Below, piece by piece: positions 49,966-59,171 of a stretch of 64,000 bases of DNA. The stretch comes from Thalassospira profundimaris WP0211. GTDB lineage: Bacteria > Pseudomonadota > Alphaproteobacteria > Rhodospirillales > Thalassospiraceae. The DNA is taken from NCBI RefSeq assembly GCF_000300275.1, contig NZ_AMRN01000008.1, positions 215,608 to 279,607 of the forward strand. The letters are read 5' to 3'. The position numbers were made by a program, and so were the translations under genes. The notes below the pieces were generated by a model. The model was not told the origin of the DNA, made no database searches, and was given only the letters and a program-made list of their open reading frames with translations. The number at the start of each line of letters is the position of its first letter. Positions within the stretch are counted from its first letter, which is position 1.

Positions 49966-51837
49966 TTAGCTTTCGCTTTCTGCCGGGGCCGGTTCTGCTG
50001 GTGTCTGGGCGGTATCCGCAGCCTTGTCAGCGGTTTCTGCCTTTGGGACAGCTTTCTTGCGCGGACGGCGCGGTGCGCGCTTTTTGACTTCCTTGGCCGG
50101 TGCAGCGTCAGACTTTGCGTCGCTTGCGGTTTCAGCCGGTGCCTCGGTTGCTGCTGGTGCAGCATCCTCTGCCGGTGCTTCGTCGCTGGCCTTTTTGGTC
50201 GAACGGCGCGGCTTTCTGGCCGTCGTTGATTTCGACTTTTCAGCAGCAGGCTTGCGCTTGGCCGTGGTGGTCTTTTTCGGTGCTTCTTCTTCGTCGTCAG
50301 AAGGCTTTTTGCCAAGGCTTGAGGCCGGCACTTCGGTCAGAAGGAAGCTTGGAACGTGATCGCCAAAGCCGATGACTGTTTTGTCATCGCGGTCGTCACG
50401 GTCACGGCGATTGTTGCGGTTGTTACGGTCATTGCGATCATTGCGGTCGTTGCGATCATAACGCTCGGTCCGATCCGGACGCTCGGTGCGGTTGCGATCA
50501 GTGTTGCCCGCGTTGTTACGTGCGTCGCGTGCCGGTGCCTTGGGGGCATCGGCGTCTTTTTGCGGTTGCGCCTCGGATTTGGCCGGTGACGGGGCGTCAG
50601 TTGCCGTTTCCTTTTTATCCGATCTTGCCGGACGGGCGGGTTTGTCGTCACGCGTATTGGGCTTGCGGCTTTTCTTGTTGCGACGCTTCTTGCCGGTAAA
50701 GTCCAGCTCCAGCGTCTCGATGCCTTCAAGTTCCGTCAGCGGGATGTCCATATTGATGGACTTGTTGATCGCAGCAACAAGTTTGCCATCCTCTGGCACG
50801 GCCAGAGTAAAGGCCTTGCCATCGCGGCCAGCGCGACCGGTACGACCGGTACGGTGGACGTAATCTTCGGCGTTGAACGGCACATCGAAGTTAAAGACGT
50901 GCGAAACATCGGCAACGTCAATACCGCGTGCGGCCACGTCCGAGCAGACCAGAAGGGTGATCTCGCCGGTTTTGAACTTTGCCAGCGTTTCGGTACGTTC
51001 GCTTTGCGCCAGATCGCCATGCATGCGACCAGCATTAAAGCCGTGCTTGGTCAGCGATTTATAGAGGATGTCGACGTCTTTTTTGCGGTTACAGAACACA
51101 AAGGCGTTGCGGACATCTTCGGCGCGGATCAGGCGGCGGAGGGCTTCGCGCTTGTCGAAATCATCCAGGACAAGGAGCTTGTGTTCGACCGTGGTTGCCA
51201 TCGTCGAAGGCGGCGATACGGTGATTTCCTTGGGATTGGACAGGAACTTGTCGGCAAGGCGTTTGATTTCCTTGGGCATGGTCGCCGAGAAGAAAAGCGT
51301 CTGGCGCTGCTTGGGCAGCATGTTGACGATCTTTTCGATGTCGGGAATGAAGCCCATGTCGAGCATGCGGTCGGCTTCGTCAATCACAAGCAGTTTGCAA
51401 TCAGACAACAGCAGCTTGCCGCGCTCAAACGTATCAATCAGGCGACCCGGGGTCGCAATGATGACATCGGCACCTTTTTCAAGGACCTTGCCTTGCTCGG
51501 CAGCAGATTCGCCACCAATAATCAACGCCTTGGACAGCGAGATATATTTGCCATAGGTGTCAAAGTTTGCAGCAACCTGGGTGGCCAGTTCGCGGGTGGG
51601 TTCCAGAATGATGGAACGCGGCATCCGCATGCGGGCCCGACCATGATGGAGAATATCAAGCATCGGCAGGGTGAAGCTGGCCGTTTTGCCCGTACCCGTT
51701 TGCGCACAGCCCAGAATGTCGCGTGCCATCAGCACCGACGGAATAGCTTGGGCCTGGATCGGGGTTGGGGTGTCGTAGCCGGCGTCTGCGACGGCTTTGA
51801 GGATATCTTCGCTCAGACCGAGATCGGCGAAATTCAT
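49966..51837 (-). CDS. DEAD-box ATP-dependent RNA helicase, RhlE type
   Basis: A 623-residue helicase from ATG 51837; the frame runs earlier to 51912. Motifs in order: Q motif and GYDTPTPIQAQAIP near residues 20-32, I AQTGTGKT near 45, II VIDEADRMLDMG (DEAD), III FSATMP, V ARGIDVADV and VI HRTGRTGRAG. The last 250 residues are a Lys/Arg/Ala/Glu-rich tail with RNDRNDRNDRNNRNNRR repeats, expected to bind RNA and be disordered. It probably acts in cold-stress RNA unwinding or ribosome assembly. Confidence 0.93.
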   Translation of the reverse strand: MNFADLGLSEDILKAVADAGYDTPTPIQAQAIPSVLMARDILGCAQTGTGKTASFTLPMLDILHHGRARMRMPRSIILEPTRELATQVAANFDTYGKYISLSKALIIGGESAAEQGKVLEKGADVIIATPGRLIDTFERGKLLLSDCKLLVIDEADRMLDMGFIPDIEKIVNMLPKQRQTLFFSATMPKEIKRLADKFLSNPKEITVSPPSTMATTVEHKLLVLDDFDKREALRRLIRAEDVRNAFVFCNRKKDVDILYKSLTKHGFNAGRMHGDLAQSERTETLAKFKTGEITLLVCSDVAARGIDVADVSHVFNFDVPFNAEDYVHRTGRTGRAGRDGKAFTLAVPEDGKLVAAINKSINMDIPLTELEGIETLELDFTGKKRRNKKSRKPNTRDDKPARPARSDKKETATDAPSPAKSEAQPQKDADAPKAPARDARNNAGNTDRNRTERPDRTERYDRNDRNDRNDRNNRNNRRDRDDRDDKTVIGFGDHVPSFLLTEVPASSLGKKPSDDEEEAPKKTTTAKRKPAAEKSKSTTARKPRRSTKKASDEAPAEDAAPAATEAPAETASDAKSDAAPAKEVKKRAPRRPRKKAVPKAETADKAADTAQTPAEPAPAESES

Positions 51838-52042
51838 ATGGTTCGTTTTCCCGCAAAGAAATGCGTTAAGGTTAAGCGGATCGCTAGAAATCTGATTGCG
51901 TCGTAAAGCCAACCCTTAATTAAGTCAAGAAAAACGCCGCTTAATTGCCTTGGAAAACCCATTCGGCGGGCTTTGAGAGGCTTGTTTGCAACAATTTGAC
52001 AGCGTAATCTGCCACAACAGCTCATACTCGGGGAGAAAAACA

Positions 52043-52609
52043 GTGCTGATGGACGCAACCCGTTCAAGTTTGCTGATAATCGACGTTCAGGAAAAACTCT
52101 ATCCGGCCTGTCTGGAACCGGATCAGATCATCGCCAATTGCTGTTTTCTGATCAAATGCGCCAATCGCCTTGAGGTGCCTGTGATCGTCACCGAACAGTA
52201 TCCCAAGGGTCTTGGACATACGGCCAAACCGATTGTCGACCTTCTGGAAAAGCCGGGTGATGCTGCTGATGGCGGCAATGTCGTTTCCAAGGTGGCATTT
52301 TCCGCCGTTCCGGCCGACGGCTTCATCGAAAAGATGGAAGAAAATCAGGGACGTGATCAGGTGGTGGTTGCCGGCATGGAAACCCATGTCTGTGTGCTGC
52401 AAACCGTGATGGACCTGATCGAACGCGGTCGGGAAGTTTATGTCGTCTCTGATGCGGTGACATCGCGCAGCCAGCATGACAAGATTTTCGGCCTAGAGCG
52501 CATGCGCGATGCCGGGGCGAAAATCGTAACCCGCGAAAGCGTTATGTTTGAATGGCTTCGGGTGGCAGGCACGCCGGAATTCAAGGAACTGAGCGCGCTG
52601 ATTAAATGA
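52043..52609 (+). CDS. Isochorismatase-family hydrolase (YcaC-like)
   Basis: A 188-residue hydrolase from GTG 52043, placed 7 bp after GGGAG; ATG 52049 is the alternative. The triad is in place: Asp in LLIIDVQEKLYPA (14), Lys in VVSKVAFSAVP near 90 and Cys in GMETHVCVLQTVMDL near 120 (M-E-T-H-V-C is the family elbow). The substrate is unknown. It overlaps the following alpha/beta hydrolase by ATGA, indicating a coupled two-gene operon. Confidence 0.9.
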   Translation: MLMDATRSSLLIIDVQEKLYPACLEPDQIIANCCFLIKCANRLEVPVIVTEQYPKGLGHTAKPIVDLLEKPGDAADGGNVVSKVAFSAVPADGFIEKMEENQGRDQVVVAGMETHVCVLQTVMDLIERGREVYVVSDAVTSRSQHDKIFGLERMRDAGAKIVTRESVMFEWLRVAGTPEFKELSALIK

Positions 52610-53418
52610 GTTCGATCTCAAAGAAATATACCGGGCACGTCGATGGTGATGGCGTGCCCGTTGTGTTTTTGTCGGGCATGCTGGCCGATCAGCGCATGTG
52701 GCATCCCGCGATTGCGGCATATGACGAACTTGACGATCCGGCCAAGCCCTTACTTAAGCCGGTATTCTGTGAATTGTTTTATCAGGATACGGTTGCAGAT
52801 ATGGCGCGTGCAGTGCTTGAAACCGCGCCGGATCGCTTTGCGCTGGTGGGGATGTCGATGGGCGGCTATGTCGCCTTTGAAATCCTGCGTCAGGCCCCGG
52901 AACGCGTCAGTCACCTGATGCTGGTCAATACAAGGGCAACGGCCGACAGCGAGGCGGTGCGACGTCGGCGTTTGTTGCTGTCGCGCATTGTCGCGGGAAA
53001 GACGCCGTTTGTCGCGGTCAATGACGGCATGCTTGATGAGATGCTTCACCCCGATAATCGCAATGATGCCGGGTTGGTTTCCCTGTTGACCGCAATGGGT
53101 GACGCATGCGGGGTAGGTGTGTTTGAACGCCAGAACCATGCGGTTGCGACCCGCCCGGACAGCATGACCGATCTTGGCAATATTGTCGTGCCATGCAGCG
53201 TTGTTGTCGGCACGCATGACCGTATCATAAGCCCTGAAAGCCATCGGGAGATGGCCGATGCCATTCCCGGTGCGACCTATCAGGAAGTACCCGGTGCGGG
53301 GCATTATGTGCCACTTGAGCAGCCCGTTGAGTTTGCCCGGTCACTAGCAGCGCTTTTGGCGCGTCAGCAACCCGGTTTAAATCGACCGCAGCGGCGGTCA
53401 TCATCATCGCGCAAGTGA
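52606..53418 (+). CDS. Alpha/beta-fold hydrolase
   Basis: A 270-residue serine hydrolase. Motifs: VVFLSGMLADQRMW near 18 (oxyanion region), GMSMGGYVAFEIL (Ser near 82), the acid in VGTHDRIISPE near 208 and His in VPGAGHYVPLEQP near 231. It is translated through an ATGA overlap with the isochorismatase-like gene, so they probably act in one pathway. The last 55 bp are antisense to the end of the lipoprotein gene at 53364-53966. Confidence 0.9.
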   Translation: MSSISKKYTGHVDGDGVPVVFLSGMLADQRMWHPAIAAYDELDDPAKPLLKPVFCELFYQDTVADMARAVLETAPDRFALVGMSMGGYVAFEILRQAPERVSHLMLVNTRATADSEAVRRRRLLLSRIVAGKTPFVAVNDGMLDEMLHPDNRNDAGLVSLLTAMGDACGVGVFERQNHAVATRPDSMTDLGNIVVPCSVVVGTHDRIISPESHREMADAIPGATYQEVPGAGHYVPLEQPVEFARSLAALLARQQPGLNRPQRRSSSSRK

Positions 53419-53966
53419 GGCGGGAAAAGCTGATAGTTTATAGTGTCCGCACTATTTTCGATCTGCTCGGCGAACCGCGCCTTGTTAAAGTGCCCACGGG
53501 TTTCTGAAATACTTTTGTCCCCGACGCAGAACCCGAAACGCACCGTTACCTCATCGCTTGCCTCGTCCAAGGGCAGGGATTTGGGATCGGTGCAAAGCTT
53601 GGCCCCAATAGTTGATTGTTCCGGATTGACGACGGCAACCAAGCGATTTTCCGGCTTGATGGTTTCGCTGTCTTTGATGTCGTTTGTATCGGTCACAAAG
53701 CGAAGGCGCGGTGGATAACCGTGGTTGGACATGATTGTGCGCCAGAAATCATCAGAAAAGCTTTTATTTGCATCTACGATTTCAAGCATCATCACGCGGC
53801 TTGGTGCTCCGGCAGTTTTGAAGCTTTGTACCTCGGCGACGTTATAACGAGCTGGCTCAATCGTGGCGAGGTTGCAACCACCAAGCATCAGTAGACCTAT
53901 TACTGTGGTGGCAATTGATACCGTGCATTTGAGTGAATGTGGTTGCATTCTGTTTGGGGCATGCAT
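53364..53966 (-). CDS. Predicted lipoprotein of unknown function
   Basis: A 200-residue protein from ATG 53966 with AAGGA 10 bp upstream. A signal sequence ends with the lipobox LMLGGC (Cys near residue 31). The mature part (ARYNVAEVQSFKTAGAPSRVMMLEIVDANKSFSDDFWRTIM) has no family I know, and ends in a Asp/Arg-rich segment with Cys. Its stop overlaps the convergent hydrolase gene by 55 bp. It probably sits on the periplasmic face of a membrane. Confidence 0.72.
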   Translation of the reverse strand: MHAPNRMQPHSLKCTVSIATTVIGLLMLGGCNLATIEPARYNVAEVQSFKTAGAPSRVMMLEIVDANKSFSDDFWRTIMSNHGYPPRLRFVTDTNDIKDSETIKPENRLVAVVNPEQSTIGAKLCTDPKSLPLDEASDEVTVRFGFCVGDKSISETRGHFNKARFAEQIENSADTINYQLFPPHLRDDDDRRCGRFKPGC

Positions 53967-54071
53967 GGGCTTTGATCCTTTCAGGCTTGCTCAGAGCAAC
54001 GAGCTTAGCCTCAGATATTGTCCGAAAATTGCCAAAGTCACGCGGCTGCGCCGATTTTTAAGGGCAGAAAA

Positions 54072-54098
54072 CAAAAAACCCGGCACAAAAGCCGGGTT
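54072..54098 (-). terminator. Terminator of parE
   Basis: On the minus strand AACCCGGC pairs with GCCGGGTT over TTTTGT, and six T follow. It lies 24 bp downstream of the parE stop at 54122. Confidence 0.85.
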
Positions 54099-54121
54099 CT
54101 GTTGGTGTTTCGAGAAGCCGA

Positions 54122-56104
54122 TCAGACGTCAATATCCTCGACGAAGCGGGCGTGTTCCTGAATGAACTGGAAACGTAGTTCCGGTTTTTTGCCCATCAGG
54201 CGGGTTACAAGATCCTTGGTCTGTCCGCGGGCATCCGGTTCGGCAGCATCGGGCAGGGTAACACGCAGAAGGGTGCGTTTCTTGTGTGCCATGGTGGTTT
54301 CGCGCAGCTGTTGCGGCGGCATTTCACCCAGACCCTTAAATCGGGAAATCTCGACCTTGTTCGGGTTCTTGAACTCGGTTTCGAGGATGACTTCCTTTTC
54401 GGCGTCATCCATGGCGTAGATTGACTTGCCACCCTGGGTCAGGCGGTAAAGCGGTGGCATCGCCAGATATAGATGGCCGTTTTCGATCAGGCCAGGCATT
54501 TCCTGATAGAAGAAGGTCATCAGAAGGGATGCGATATGTGCGCCATCAACGTCAGCATCGGTCATGATGATGATGCGTTCATAGCGCAGATCACCCAGCC
54601 GGAAATCGGACCCCGAACCGCAGCCAAAGGCTTCGATCATGTCCTTGATTTCCTGGTTGGCCATCATCTTTTCATAGGTCGCCGACGCAACGTTCAGGAT
54701 CTTACCGCGCAGCGGCAGGACGGCCTGCGTTTCGCGGTCACGGGCCTGTTTGGCAGAACCACCTGCAGAGTCACCCTCCACCAGGAAGATTTCAGTGCCA
54801 GCCGCGATTGAACGCGAACAGTCAGCAAGCTTGCCCGGCAAGCGCAGACGACGGGTCGCAGACTGACGCTTGGTTTCCTTTTTCTCCTTGCGGCGCTGAC
54901 GTTCCTCGGCGCGCAGGATGATGCGTTCAAGCAGACGCTTGGCGTTTTCGGTATCCCCGGTCAGCCAGTGGTCGAAGTGGTCACGCACCGCGGTTTCAAC
55001 CAGTTTGGTTGCACCCTGGGTACCCAGCTTTTCCTTTGTCTGGCCCTGGAATTGCGGATCGGGAATAAACACCGACAGCATGATGCAGCCGCCGCCAAAG
55101 ACGTCCTCGGCGGTGATGGCAGCGGCCTTTTTCTGCCCCAGCATATCGCCATAGGCCTTGATCGCCTTGGTAATGGCGTAGCGGAAACCGGCTTCGTGCG
55201 TGCCGCCAAGCGGGGTCGGGACGGTGTTACAGTAAGAATGGAAATAGCCTTCGCCACTTTCCGGCCAGCCAATCGCCCATTCAACACGCCCGGCACTTTC
55301 TGAAAACTTGGCTTCGCCTGCGAACGGACGGTCTGTAACCATCTCGCGGCCTTCAAGCGTCATCTCGAGGTAATCGAGAATGCCGTTCGGGAACTTCAGG
55401 ACTTCCTGCTGCGGGGTCGGGTCGTCACTGGTCAGAAGGCTTGGGTCAACCGACCAGCGGATTTCAACACCCTTGTAGAGATAGGCTTTGGAGCGCGCCA
55501 TACGGAAGATGGTCGCTGCCTTGAGCTTGGCGCGGGTGCCGAAAATCTCGGGGTCGGGTCTAAAAATAACCGTGGTGCCACGACGATTGTTGATCGGACC
55601 GCCATCCTGAAGTGGCCCCAGCGGGGTGCCCTTGGAATATTCCTGAAACACCATTTTGCGATCACGGCAGACTTCAACGCGGAATTTGTCGGTTAGCGCG
55701 TTCACAACCGACATACCGACACCGTGCAAACCGCCTGACGTCTCATAGGCCTTGCCGGAGAACTTGCCACCCGAGTGCAGGGTGGTCAGGATCACCTCAA
55801 GTGCTGATTTGTCCGGAAATTTCGGATGCGGGTCGGTCGGAATACCACGCCCGTTATCGCGCACCAGCACAGTATTGTCTGGCTGCAATTCGAGTTCGAT
55901 CCAGTCGGCGTGGCCAGCAACCGCTTCGTCCATCGAGTTGTCGAGAATTTCCGCCACCAGATGATGCAACGCGGCATCATCGGTGCCGCCGATATACATA
56001 CCGGGGCGTCGACGGACGGGCTCAAGGCCCTCGAGAACTTCAATATCCTTGGCGGAATAGGCTTTATCGGTGGACTGGTTTGAATCTTCAAAAAGGTCGG
56101 TCAT
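54122..56104 (-). CDS. parE: DNA topoisomerase IV subunit B
   Basis: A 660-residue GHKL-type ATPase subunit that works with ParC to unlink daughter chromosomes. It begins DIEVLEGLEPVRRRPGMYIGGTDDAALHHL; the ATP site has EILDNSMDEA near 53, DNGRGIP near 82 and GGLHGVGMSVVNAL near 125. The TOPRIM acidic motif is LVEGDSAGGSA near 441, followed by PLRGKILNV. The length and the PVRRRPGMYIG form match ParE rather than GyrB (about 800 residues). It is a single gene with its own terminator. Confidence 0.93.
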   Translation of the reverse strand: MTDLFEDSNQSTDKAYSAKDIEVLEGLEPVRRRPGMYIGGTDDAALHHLVAEILDNSMDEAVAGHADWIELELQPDNTVLVRDNGRGIPTDPHPKFPDKSALEVILTTLHSGGKFSGKAYETSGGLHGVGMSVVNALTDKFRVEVCRDRKMVFQEYSKGTPLGPLQDGGPINNRRGTTVIFRPDPEIFGTRAKLKAATIFRMARSKAYLYKGVEIRWSVDPSLLTSDDPTPQQEVLKFPNGILDYLEMTLEGREMVTDRPFAGEAKFSESAGRVEWAIGWPESGEGYFHSYCNTVPTPLGGTHEAGFRYAITKAIKAYGDMLGQKKAAAITAEDVFGGGCIMLSVFIPDPQFQGQTKEKLGTQGATKLVETAVRDHFDHWLTGDTENAKRLLERIILRAEERQRRKEKKETKRQSATRRLRLPGKLADCSRSIAAGTEIFLVEGDSAGGSAKQARDRETQAVLPLRGKILNVASATYEKMMANQEIKDMIEAFGCGSGSDFRLGDLRYERIIIMTDADVDGAHIASLLMTFFYQEMPGLIENGHLYLAMPPLYRLTQGGKSIYAMDDAEKEVILETEFKNPNKVEISRFKGLGEMPPQQLRETTMAHKKRTLLRVTLPDAAEPDARGQTKDLVTRLMGKKPELRFQFIQEHARFVEDIDV

Positions 56105-56282
56105 GCCCCGGAACGCAACTTCTTTTATTGTGTTAAAACAAGGTCCAATACCGTATATCTGTTCTTCGATATTATGGTCTTGGAAGCCTCGGCGCTAAAC
56201 GAGTACCATATCTTTATCGGTTCGTACCAGATGATCGGTGCGCGCCGACCATAAAAATGTGTTTTTGAATCCAATGCAAGTG

Positions 56283-56303
56283 ATGGTCGCCAGATCCGAC
56301 CAT
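56283..56303. promoter_or_regulatory. Short inverted repeat upstream of the thioesterase gene
   Basis: ATGGTCG-N7-CGACCAT lies about 100 bp before the start at 56400, in the 295-bp gap after parE. Similar CGACCATAA words recur nearby at 56247. It may be an operator; the gap holds nothing else I recognise. Confidence 0.3.
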
Positions 56304-56399
56304 AATTTTGCTGGGCTTGGATGCAGAAAACCGCGACCGGGAGGTCCAATAAAAAAATGGCGTGTCGTAACAGGCGTGCCGCCAACTGGAGTGAGCCTG

Positions 56400-56825
56400 A
56401 TGGCGACTGAGAAAGATCAATCCCTTCTTGCGGAGAGCACGATGCCGCGCGGTGAACTTTGCACCCGAACCCTTGCCATGCCCGCCGATACTAACCCGAG
56501 TGGTGATATTTTCGGTGGCTGGCTGATGTCACAGATGGATATCGCCGGTGGCGTGATGGCAAGCCAGGTCGCCGAAGGGCGTGTTGCGACCATCGCAGTG
56601 GACGGCATGACATTCCATCGCCCGGTTTATGTCGGCGATACAGTTTGCGTTTATGGCGACATCGAGAAGATCGGCAATACATCGATTGTGCTGCATCTCG
56701 AATCCTGGGTGCTCCGCCGCAATCAACCGCCACGCATCAAAGTGACCGAGGCGACATTTACCTTTGTCGCGATTGACGCCGAAGGTCGACCGCGCCCGGT
56801 ACGCAAGGATGAGGCAGACGCTTAA
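56400..56825 (+). CDS. Acyl-CoA thioesterase, YciA-like hotdog family
   Basis: A 141-residue thioesterase from ATG 56400 with GGAG 8 bp upstream; the frame runs earlier to 56238. It has ALAMPADTNPSGDIFGGWLMSQMDIAGGVMA-type residues with the catalytic Asp/Asn region, then VTVDGMTFHRP-like segments and the family's VGDTVCVYGDIEKIGNTSI. It hydrolyses acyl-CoA in the cytosol; chain-length preference cannot be told. It is followed by a periplasmic gene 32 bp downstream. Confidence 0.9.
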   Translation: MATEKDQSLLAESTMPRGELCTRTLAMPADTNPSGDIFGGWLMSQMDIAGGVMASQVAEGRVATIAVDGMTFHRPVYVGDTVCVYGDIEKIGNTSIVLHLESWVLRRNQPPRIKVTEATFTFVAIDAEGRPRPVRKDEADA

Positions 56826-56857
56826 GCCCACGCGAGATCAAATTCAGGAGCCCCGCC

Positions 56858-57277
56858 ATGCAGAGCCGCACTGTGTCCACGCTGTTGACCCGTCTGGTTC
56901 TTGTCTGCGGGGCTTTGTTGTTTCCCGTGCTGGCCAACGCCGGCAAAGCCGATGTGGTTGCGGCCAAGGCGACCAAGACCGACGAGAATACCTATCGGTT
57001 TGATGTGACTGTGGTGCATGACGACACGGGTTGGGATCATTATGCCAATGTTTGGCAGGTGATCGGGCCGGACGGGACGATCATTGGGGAAAGGGCTCTG
57101 GCCCATCCGCATGTCAATGAGCAGCCCTTTACCCGGTCTCTATCCGGTGTGACGATCCCGCCCGATATCAAAGGTGTAACGGTGCGGGCAGGTGATCTGG
57201 TGCACGCATTTGGTGGTGCAGAGTTAACAATCGAACTGCCTGTTAAGGCTGGGCAATCTGTCACGGTTTCAAATTAG
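56858..57277 (+). CDS. Small periplasmic protein of unknown function
   Basis: A 139-residue protein with a signal peptide (MQSRTVSTLLTRLVLVCGALLFPVLANA, cleaved near 28). The mature part looks like one beta-sandwich: ADVVAAKATKTDENTYRFDVTVVHDDTGWDHYANVWQVIGPDG, then ERALAHPHVNEQPFTRSL and the HAFGG loop. His residues in HDDTGWDHY and AHPHVNE could bind a metal. I cannot name a family. It probably shares a transcript with the thioesterase gene. Confidence 0.75.
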   Translation: MQSRTVSTLLTRLVLVCGALLFPVLANAGKADVVAAKATKTDENTYRFDVTVVHDDTGWDHYANVWQVIGPDGTIIGERALAHPHVNEQPFTRSLSGVTIPPDIKGVTVRAGDLVHAFGGAELTIELPVKAGQSVTVSN

Positions 57278-57297
57278 ATCGAAACGTCTGCCCATGT

Positions 57298-57317
57298 CCC
57301 CGGGCCGAAGCCCGGGG
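57298..57317. repeat. G+C-rich hairpin between convergent genes
   Basis: CCCCGGGC-CGAA-GCCCGGGG is a perfect 8-bp stem with a stable CGAA loop, between the periplasmic gene and the dipeptidase gene. There is no T-run, so it may be a REP-like unit or a processed transcript end. Confidence 0.6.
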
Positions 57318-57334
57318 CCGGGTGTGGCGCCTTG

Positions 57335-58384
57335 TTACCAGCTTGCCTTGGCAACACGCATGAAGTTTTGGCCCATGATTTTATCGACATCATCGGGTGA
57401 ATAGCCAATCGAAATCAAGGCATCTGCAAGGGCAGGGAGCTTGCGCGGATCGAACACCGCAGCCCCACCGGCTGCAGGGCCATAGCCACTGGCGGCGGGC
57501 CAATAGAAGTCCTTGTCCACACCATCCGGGAAGTCGTTGGTGCCAGCGACAGATGGCATGGTATCAAGCCCGATACCGACATGATCAACCCCGACCAGAT
57601 CAACCGCATATTTGATATGGCGGATCATGTCGGGGACTTCCGGCGCATTTTTGGATTTAATGAAACGCTGGAAGCCGCAGATGCCAATCACGCCACCGGT
57701 ATCGGCACAGGCCTTGATCTGTTCATCATCGATGCAGCGTTCATGACCGCCTAGTTCCCTGGGGTTGGCGTGGCTGAACACGACCGGCTTGGATGAGACC
57801 CGCATGATATCAAGCGAGCTTTGCCGTCCGGTGTGAGAGCAATCCATGATCATGCCGCTGGAATTCACGGCCTTGACCATTTCAATACCCAGATCGGTCA
57901 GCGGGATATCAACATCATGACAGCCCCCAGAGACCGAATTGTTGCGGTTATAGGCAAAGTGGATCTGCTTCACACCCAGCTTGGCAAAGACCGGCACCAT
58001 TTCGGGCATGTCCTGGAGCATGACCGAGCCTTCAAGATCAAACCCCACGCCAAGCAGGCCCTTGGATTTGGCAATTGCCAGATCCTCGAATTTCTCGATC
58101 TGCATGTATTTGTCAGGGTGCGCGGCGATCTTGGCGCGGAAGGCGGCGATCACGCGCAGGATATGGGCAATGCTGTTCATATCCATGCCGACATTGACAC
58201 AGACATAGTCGATGTGACCGGCAACATAGGTATCAAGCAGGTCTATCGGTGTCTTTTCATCAAGCGGCAGGCAGGCATGGGCATCCCATGTGAAAGACGG
58301 GATATGCCGGCGTTCGTAGTTGGCAAGTTTGCTGTCGGCCGGGGCGAAGGGTGTTGCGAAGCTCAGTGTGGTGGCGGAAGTCAT
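57335..58384 (-). CDS. Membrane dipeptidase (peptidase M19, renal-dipeptidase family)
   Basis: A 349-residue zinc peptidase. Zinc ligands of M19 enzymes are seen in FTWDAHACLPLDEKTPIDLL near 31 (the usual DGHxD is DAHxC here), GSVMLQDMP (the bridging Glu precedes it as FDLEGS), MDCSHTGRQSSLDIM near 180 (His) and VFSHANPREL (His) near 200, with GLDTMP near 271. It should split dipeptides and some dehydropeptides. It is the last gene of the dipeptide transporter operon, 11 bp after the ATPase gene, so it handles the imported substrate. Confidence 0.9.
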   Translation of the reverse strand: MTSATTLSFATPFAPADSKLANYERRHIPSFTWDAHACLPLDEKTPIDLLDTYVAGHIDYVCVNVGMDMNSIAHILRVIAAFRAKIAAHPDKYMQIEKFEDLAIAKSKGLLGVGFDLEGSVMLQDMPEMVPVFAKLGVKQIHFAYNRNNSVSGGCHDVDIPLTDLGIEMVKAVNSSGMIMDCSHTGRQSSLDIMRVSSKPVVFSHANPRELGGHERCIDDEQIKACADTGGVIGICGFQRFIKSKNAPEVPDMIRHIKYAVDLVGVDHVGIGLDTMPSVAGTNDFPDGVDKDFYWPAASGYGPAAGGAAVFDPRKLPALADALISIGYSPDDVDKIMGQNFMRVAKASW

Positions 58385-58395
58385 GGTGTCTCCGT

Positions 58396-59160
58396 TCAGT
58401 CCCAGTCGACAAAGCTGTCGACAACGGCGCGGTCATAGCCGCCGGCAGCCTTGTAGAGCTGTTGCGAATAGGGATGTTCAAGTCTGCCATCGGCCAGTTG
58501 GCTTGCGGTGGCGCGTTCCACAATACGGCCATGGTTCATGATGGCAATATCGTCGCACATATGGGCCACCACGGCGAGGTCGTGACTGACCATGATGTAG
58601 GTCAGGCCAAGTTCCCGGCGCAAGCGTGACAGAAGATTAAGCACTTCGGCCTGAATAGATACATCAAGGGCCGAGGTCGGCTCATCAAGCAGCAATATCT
58701 TGGGTTCAAGGATCAGGGCGCGGGCAATCGCAACACGCTGGCGCTGCCCACCGGAAAGCTGGTGGGGATAGCGGAAGCGGAACGAGTTATCGAGCCCGAC
58801 CTGTTCAAGCGCCTGCACCACGCGGGCATCGGAATTGCCAAGCCCGTGGATATTGACCGGTTCGGTCAGGATGCGGTCAATGGTATGGCGCGGATGAAGC
58901 GATCCGAACGGGTCCTGAAACACCATCTGCACAAGGCGATAGAATGTCTTGTCGCGTGTGGGGCCGAGTTCCTTGTTATTGACCAGAATTTCACCTTCCC
59001 AGTCATCGACAAGGCCGGTGATGGTACGAAGAACGGTTGATTTGCCTGATCCCGATTCACCAACAAGGCCGAAAGACCCGTTTTTCGGGACCTTGATATC
59101 GACATCCTTGAGAACGTGGTTGTCGTCAAACCAGGCATTGAGTTTGTTGATTTCAATCAT
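58396..59160 (-). CDS. Dipeptide-type ABC transporter ATP-binding protein, DppF/OppF family
   Basis: A 254-residue ATPase. Walker A GESGSGKST near 36, signature LSGGQRQRVAIARALI near 133 and Walker B ILLLDEPTSALDVS near 156, with TYIMVSHDL after it. It has the C-terminal RLEHPYSQQLYKAAGG extension typical of OppF/DppF. It follows the DppD-like gene by 11 bp with AAGGGG before its ATG, and pairs with DppD as the transporter motor. Confidence 0.92.
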   Translation of the reverse strand: MIEINKLNAWFDDNHVLKDVDIKVPKNGSFGLVGESGSGKSTVLRTITGLVDDWEGEILVNNKELGPTRDKTFYRLVQMVFQDPFGSLHPRHTIDRILTEPVNIHGLGNSDARVVQALEQVGLDNSFRFRYPHQLSGGQRQRVAIARALILEPKILLLDEPTSALDVSIQAEVLNLLSRLRRELGLTYIMVSHDLAVVAHMCDDIAIMNHGRIVERATASQLADGRLEHPYSQQLYKAAGGYDRAVVDSFVDWD

Positions 59161-59171
59161 GTGTCTACCCC

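Noticed and set aside
50854..51906. 350-codon plus-strand frame antisense to the RNA helicase
   Set aside because: The minus strand carries all DEAD-box motifs; the plus-strand product has none.
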